From assembly GCF_000799715.1 (NCBI RefSeq), contig NZ_JUHG01000001.1, forward strand, positions 124,001 through 188,000: a stretch of 64,000 nt of DNA, given 5' to 3'. Source of the DNA: Martinezella rhizogenes (lineage in GTDB: Bacteria > Pseudomonadota > Alphaproteobacteria > Rhizobiales > Rhizobiaceae). A model generated the notes under the pieces. The model worked only from the letters and a program-made list of their open reading frames with translations, was not told the DNA's origin and searched no databases. Of this stretch, positions 61,587 through 64,000 are shown piece by piece; within the stretch, counting starts at the first letter, position 1, and each line of letters starts with the position of its first letter. Both the position numbers and the translations under genes were made by a program.

Positions 61587-62885
61587 ATGACGACTGAGAA
61601 GAAGACAACCAAGGCAGCAAAGGGCATCTCCCGCCGCTCACTGCTGAAGACCGGAGCCGCCGCCGCTGGCGCCATCGCCGGCTCCGGCCTGATCACCGGC
61701 TTTCCGACCGTCTGGGCGCAAACGAAGATCACGCTCCGCCAGTTCGGCACCGGCGTTTCGAACATCAACGCGATCGCCGAGAAGTGCAAGGCCGATCTCG
61801 GCATCACGCTGGAGATGACGGCGACCGATTCCGACGCCGCCGCCCAGCGCGCGGTCACCCAGCCGAACAGCTACGACATCGCCGACATCGAGTACTGGAT
61901 CGCCAAGAAGGTGTTCCCGTCCGGCGTCCTGCAGCCGATGGACGTCAAGAAGCTGAAATATTATGACAAGATCGTGCCGCTGTTCATCAACGGCAAGCTG
62001 AAGCCGGACAGCGTTATCGCCCAGGGCACGGCGCCGCACACGGTCGGATTCGTCGAAGCACAGGGCTCGAAGAAGTTCGCCAAGGAGCCGACGCAGTGGA
62101 TGACGATGGTTCCGACCATCTACAACGCCGATACGCTCGGCATTCGTCCCGACCTCACCGGCCGTCCGATCACCAGCTGGGCCGACATTCTCGATCCGGC
62201 CTTCAAGGGCAAGACCGCCATCCTCAACATCCCGTCGATCGGCATTATGGATGCCGCGATGATCATGGAAGCCACCGGCAAGATCAAATATGCCGACAAG
62301 GGCAACATGACGAAGGCGGAAATCGACAAGACGATCGACTTCCTGATCAAGACCAAGGGCGAGGGCCAGTTCCGCGCCTTCTGGAAGTCCTTCGACGAAA
62401 GCGTCAACCTGATGGCGTCTGGAGAAGTCGTCATCCAGTCGATGTGGTCGCCGGCCGTCGCTGCCGTCCGCTCGAAGGGCATCGCCTGCACCTTCCAGCC
62501 GCTGAAGGAAGGCTATCGCGCCTGGGGCGGCGGTCTCGGTCTTGCCTCGCACCTTAAGGGCGCGCAGCTCGACGCCGCCTATGAATACATCAATTGGTAC
62601 ACCTCCGGCTGGGTTGGCGGCTACCTCAACCGCCAGGGCTACTATTCCGCCTGCATGGATACCGCCAAGGGCTTCATGTCGGCCGACGAATGGGGCTACT
62701 GGATCGAAGGCAAGCCGGCGCAGGGCGATATCCTGTCTCCGGAAGGCAAAGTCATGGAGAAGGCCGGCGCCGTTCGCGACGGTGGCTCCTTCGAAGCCCG
62801 CATGGGTGCTGTCGCTTGCTGGAACTCGGTGATGGACGAAGACCGCTACATGGTCCGCCGCTGGAACGAGTTCATCGCTGCCTAA
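61587..62885 (+). CDS. Spermidine/putrescine-type ABC transporter substrate-binding protein (PotD-like)
   Basis: A 432-residue periplasmic protein with a Tat signal (SRRSLLKTGAAAAGAIAGSGLITG; mature part from about residue 35). It shows the family-1 polyamine-SBP pattern, with LRQFGTGVSNINAIAEKCKADLGITLEMTATDSDAAAQRA, TSWADILDPAFKGKTAILN and WSPAVAAVRSKGIACTFQPLKEGYRAWGGGLGLASH. Tat export fits folding in the cytoplasm and is seen in some SBPs. A GC-rich hairpin follows the gene. Confidence 0.9.
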   Translation: MTTEKKTTKAAKGISRRSLLKTGAAAAGAIAGSGLITGFPTVWAQTKITLRQFGTGVSNINAIAEKCKADLGITLEMTATDSDAAAQRAVTQPNSYDIADIEYWIAKKVFPSGVLQPMDVKKLKYYDKIVPLFINGKLKPDSVIAQGTAPHTVGFVEAQGSKKFAKEPTQWMTMVPTIYNADTLGIRPDLTGRPITSWADILDPAFKGKTAILNIPSIGIMDAAMIMEATGKIKYADKGNMTKAEIDKTIDFLIKTKGEGQFRAFWKSFDESVNLMASGEVVIQSMWSPAVAAVRSKGIACTFQPLKEGYRAWGGGLGLASHLKGAQLDAAYEYINWYTSGWVGGYLNRQGYYSACMDTAKGFMSADEWGYWIEGKPAQGDILSPEGKVMEKAGAVRDGGSFEARMGAVACWNSVMDEDRYMVRRWNEFIAA

Positions 62886-62910
62886 TCGGTATCGCCTCTA
62901 TCCATCAAAT

Positions 62911-62936
62911 CCTCTCCCCGCCCAAGTGGGGGGAGG
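62911..62936. repeat. Palindrome between binding-protein and permease genes
   Basis: CCTCTCCCC (62911-62919) pairs with GGGGGGAGG (62928-62936), with one G-U pair, over an 8-base loop. GC-rich palindromes of the CCTCTCCCC type are common between genes in rhizobial genomes. It may set a higher level of binding-protein message. Confidence 0.55.
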
Positions 62937-62961
62937 AAGCCGCTAACGGAGAAACCGGACC

Positions 62962-63873
62962 ATGGCGACGATCGCTTCATCAGAAACGGACCAGGCAACA
63001 GCAAAATCAGGGCGTGGCTTTCGCGTGCCCCTGGGGCTCGTGTCCTATCTTCAGGCGGCACCGCTGTTTCTGATTCTTGGCTTCTTCTTCCTGCTGCCGA
63101 TCGCGATGATCGGTGTCGTCAGCTTCTGGGACTATGATTTCGCGAGCCTCTATCCCGCTTTCCTGACCACGAACTATACCGACACGCTGGGTTCATGGGT
63201 TACCTGGAAAACCTATCTCAACACATTGAAATTCACCGCGATTGTCTGGTCATTAACACTGTTCATCGGCTTCTGGGTCGCCTATTTTCTTGCCTTCCAC
63301 ATCCGCCGCACGTCGATGCAGATGATCCTCTTTCTCGTTTGCACCGTGCCGTTCATGACGTCGAACATCATCCGCATGATCTCCTGGATTCCGGTGCTCG
63401 GACGCAACGGTCTCGTCAATTCGACGCTGATCGAGATGGGTCTCATTCCAAAGCCGATCGAATGGCTGCTCTATTCGGACTTCGCTGTCGTTCTGGCGAT
63501 GGTGCATCTCTATACGCTGTTCATGGTGACGCCGATCTTTAACACGCTGATGCGCATCGACCGCTCGCTGTTTGAAGCGGCGCGCGATGCTGGCGCCAGC
63601 GGGTGGCAGGTTCTCTGGAATGTAGTGATCCCGCTTGCCAAGCCCGGCATCGCGATCGGCTCGATCTTCGTCGTCACCCTGGTCATGGCGGATTTCTCCA
63701 CCGTGCAGGTCATGTCCGGCGGACAGAGCGCCTCGATCGCGCTGCTGATGAAAAACCAGATGTCGCTGTTGCAATATCCTGCGGCCGCCGCCAACGCCGT
63801 CGTGCTGCTGGTCCTCGTTCTCCTGATGGTCTCCGCTATCCTGCGGGTCGTCGATATCCGCAAGGAGCTTTGA
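62962..63873 (+). CDS. Spermidine/putrescine-type ABC transporter permease 1 (PotB-like)
   Basis: A 303-residue permease with about six membrane helices. The N-terminal cytoplasmic part is followed by LVSYLQAAPLFLILGFFFLLPIAMIGVVSFWDYDF, and the EAA loop reads FEAARDAGASGWQVLWNVVIPLAKPGIAIGS. A GGAG ribosome site precedes the ATG. It ends one base before the next permease start. Confidence 0.92.
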   Translation: MATIASSETDQATAKSGRGFRVPLGLVSYLQAAPLFLILGFFFLLPIAMIGVVSFWDYDFASLYPAFLTTNYTDTLGSWVTWKTYLNTLKFTAIVWSLTLFIGFWVAYFLAFHIRRTSMQMILFLVCTVPFMTSNIIRMISWIPVLGRNGLVNSTLIEMGLIPKPIEWLLYSDFAVVLAMVHLYTLFMVTPIFNTLMRIDRSLFEAARDAGASGWQVLWNVVIPLAKPGIAIGSIFVVTLVMADFSTVQVMSGGQSASIALLMKNQMSLLQYPAAAANAVVLLVLVLLMVSAILRVVDIRKEL

Positions 63874-63874
63874 G

Positions 63875-64000
63875 ATGAACCACGAGAAACGCGGCCTGGA
63901 ATTCTACGTCCTGGCGATCTTTTTCATTGTCTTCGTGCTGTTTCTTTATGGTCCACTTTCGGCAATCGTCATCCTTTCGTTCCAAGGGCCTGACGGTGGC
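63875..64000 (+). CDS. Spermidine/putrescine-type ABC transporter permease 2 (PotC-like), partial
   Basis: The frame from the ATG at 63875 runs to the end of the window (42 residues). The cytoplasmic start MNHEKRGLEFYV and the first membrane helix LAIFFIVFVLFLYGPLSAIVI are visible, then the LSFQGP element seen in PotC-type proteins (LSFN.. in most). The stop of the preceding permease lies one base before. The rest is outside the window. Confidence 0.8.
   Translation, partial: MNHEKRGLEFYVLAIFFIVFVLFLYGPLSAIVILSFQGPDGG

Noticed and set aside
1..64000. Insertion sequences, prophage, tRNA or rRNA genes
   Set aside because: I saw no transposase or integrase frame, no terminal repeats and no tRNA-like cloverleaf while reading; a tRNA or IS search program could still find a short element.

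Overview
The window looks like an accessory stretch of a Rhizobium/Agrobacterium-type alphaproteobacterial genome. The signs are the GC-rich coding sequence, the many ABC importers paired with GntR/LysR regulators, the 4-base stop/start overlaps inside operons, and a rhizobial-style Kps capsule (K-antigen) locus. I saw no rRNA, tRNA, CRISPR array, insertion sequence or core housekeeping genes, which would suit a megaplasmid, a chromid or an accessory chromosomal region (inference). All calls come from reading the sequence; no database search was run.

Region 1 (1-17799) is a capsular polysaccharide locus of the ABC-transporter type. It holds two KpsE-type periplasmic adaptors (1-854, cut by the window edge, and 9529-10734), the KpsM permease, the KpsT ATPase, a Wza/KpsD/CtrA-type outer-membrane lipoprotein, and the KpsC and KpsS Kdo-linker transferases. 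It also has two GT4 glycosyltransferases, two FkbM methyltransferases, a DUF6270-like protein, an unrecognised 351-residue protein and an AraC regulator. Many of these genes overlap by ATGA, so translational coupling is likely.

Region 2 (17964-24560) has an OmpR/EnvZ-type two-component system convergent with a MacAB efflux pump and a Spy/LTXXQ-like periplasmic protein. Region 3 (24916-33634) has a guanidino-compound hydrolase and an aminotransferase. An NtaA/DszA-type flavin monooxygenase follows with LysR and HutC-type regulators, divergent from a polar amino acid ABC importer.

Region 4 (34035-38037) is the most novel-looking part. Two Gly/Asn-rich exported proteins flank a NarL/FixJ-type histidine kinase and response regulator. 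A near-identical 16-bp dyad lies upstream of each exported-protein gene, so this may be a small self-contained regulon.

Region 5 (38062-47469) has a dihydrodipicolinate-synthase-family remnant, an FCD GntR regulator and an M24 peptidase. It continues with an operon that joins a GntR regulator and a PLP-dependent C-S lyase-type enzyme to a CUT1 sugar-type importer. A zinc-ribbon protein, a candidate small RNA and a small basic protein follow. Region 6 (47542-55640) is a seven-gene peptide uptake operon with two M20 deacylase/peptidase genes. Region 7 (55975-64000) has a secreted esterase, two cytosine-deaminase-like amidohydrolases with their GntR regulator, and a divergent PotABCD-type importer cut by the window end. 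Four GntR regulators each have a palindrome next to their own gene that suits an operator.
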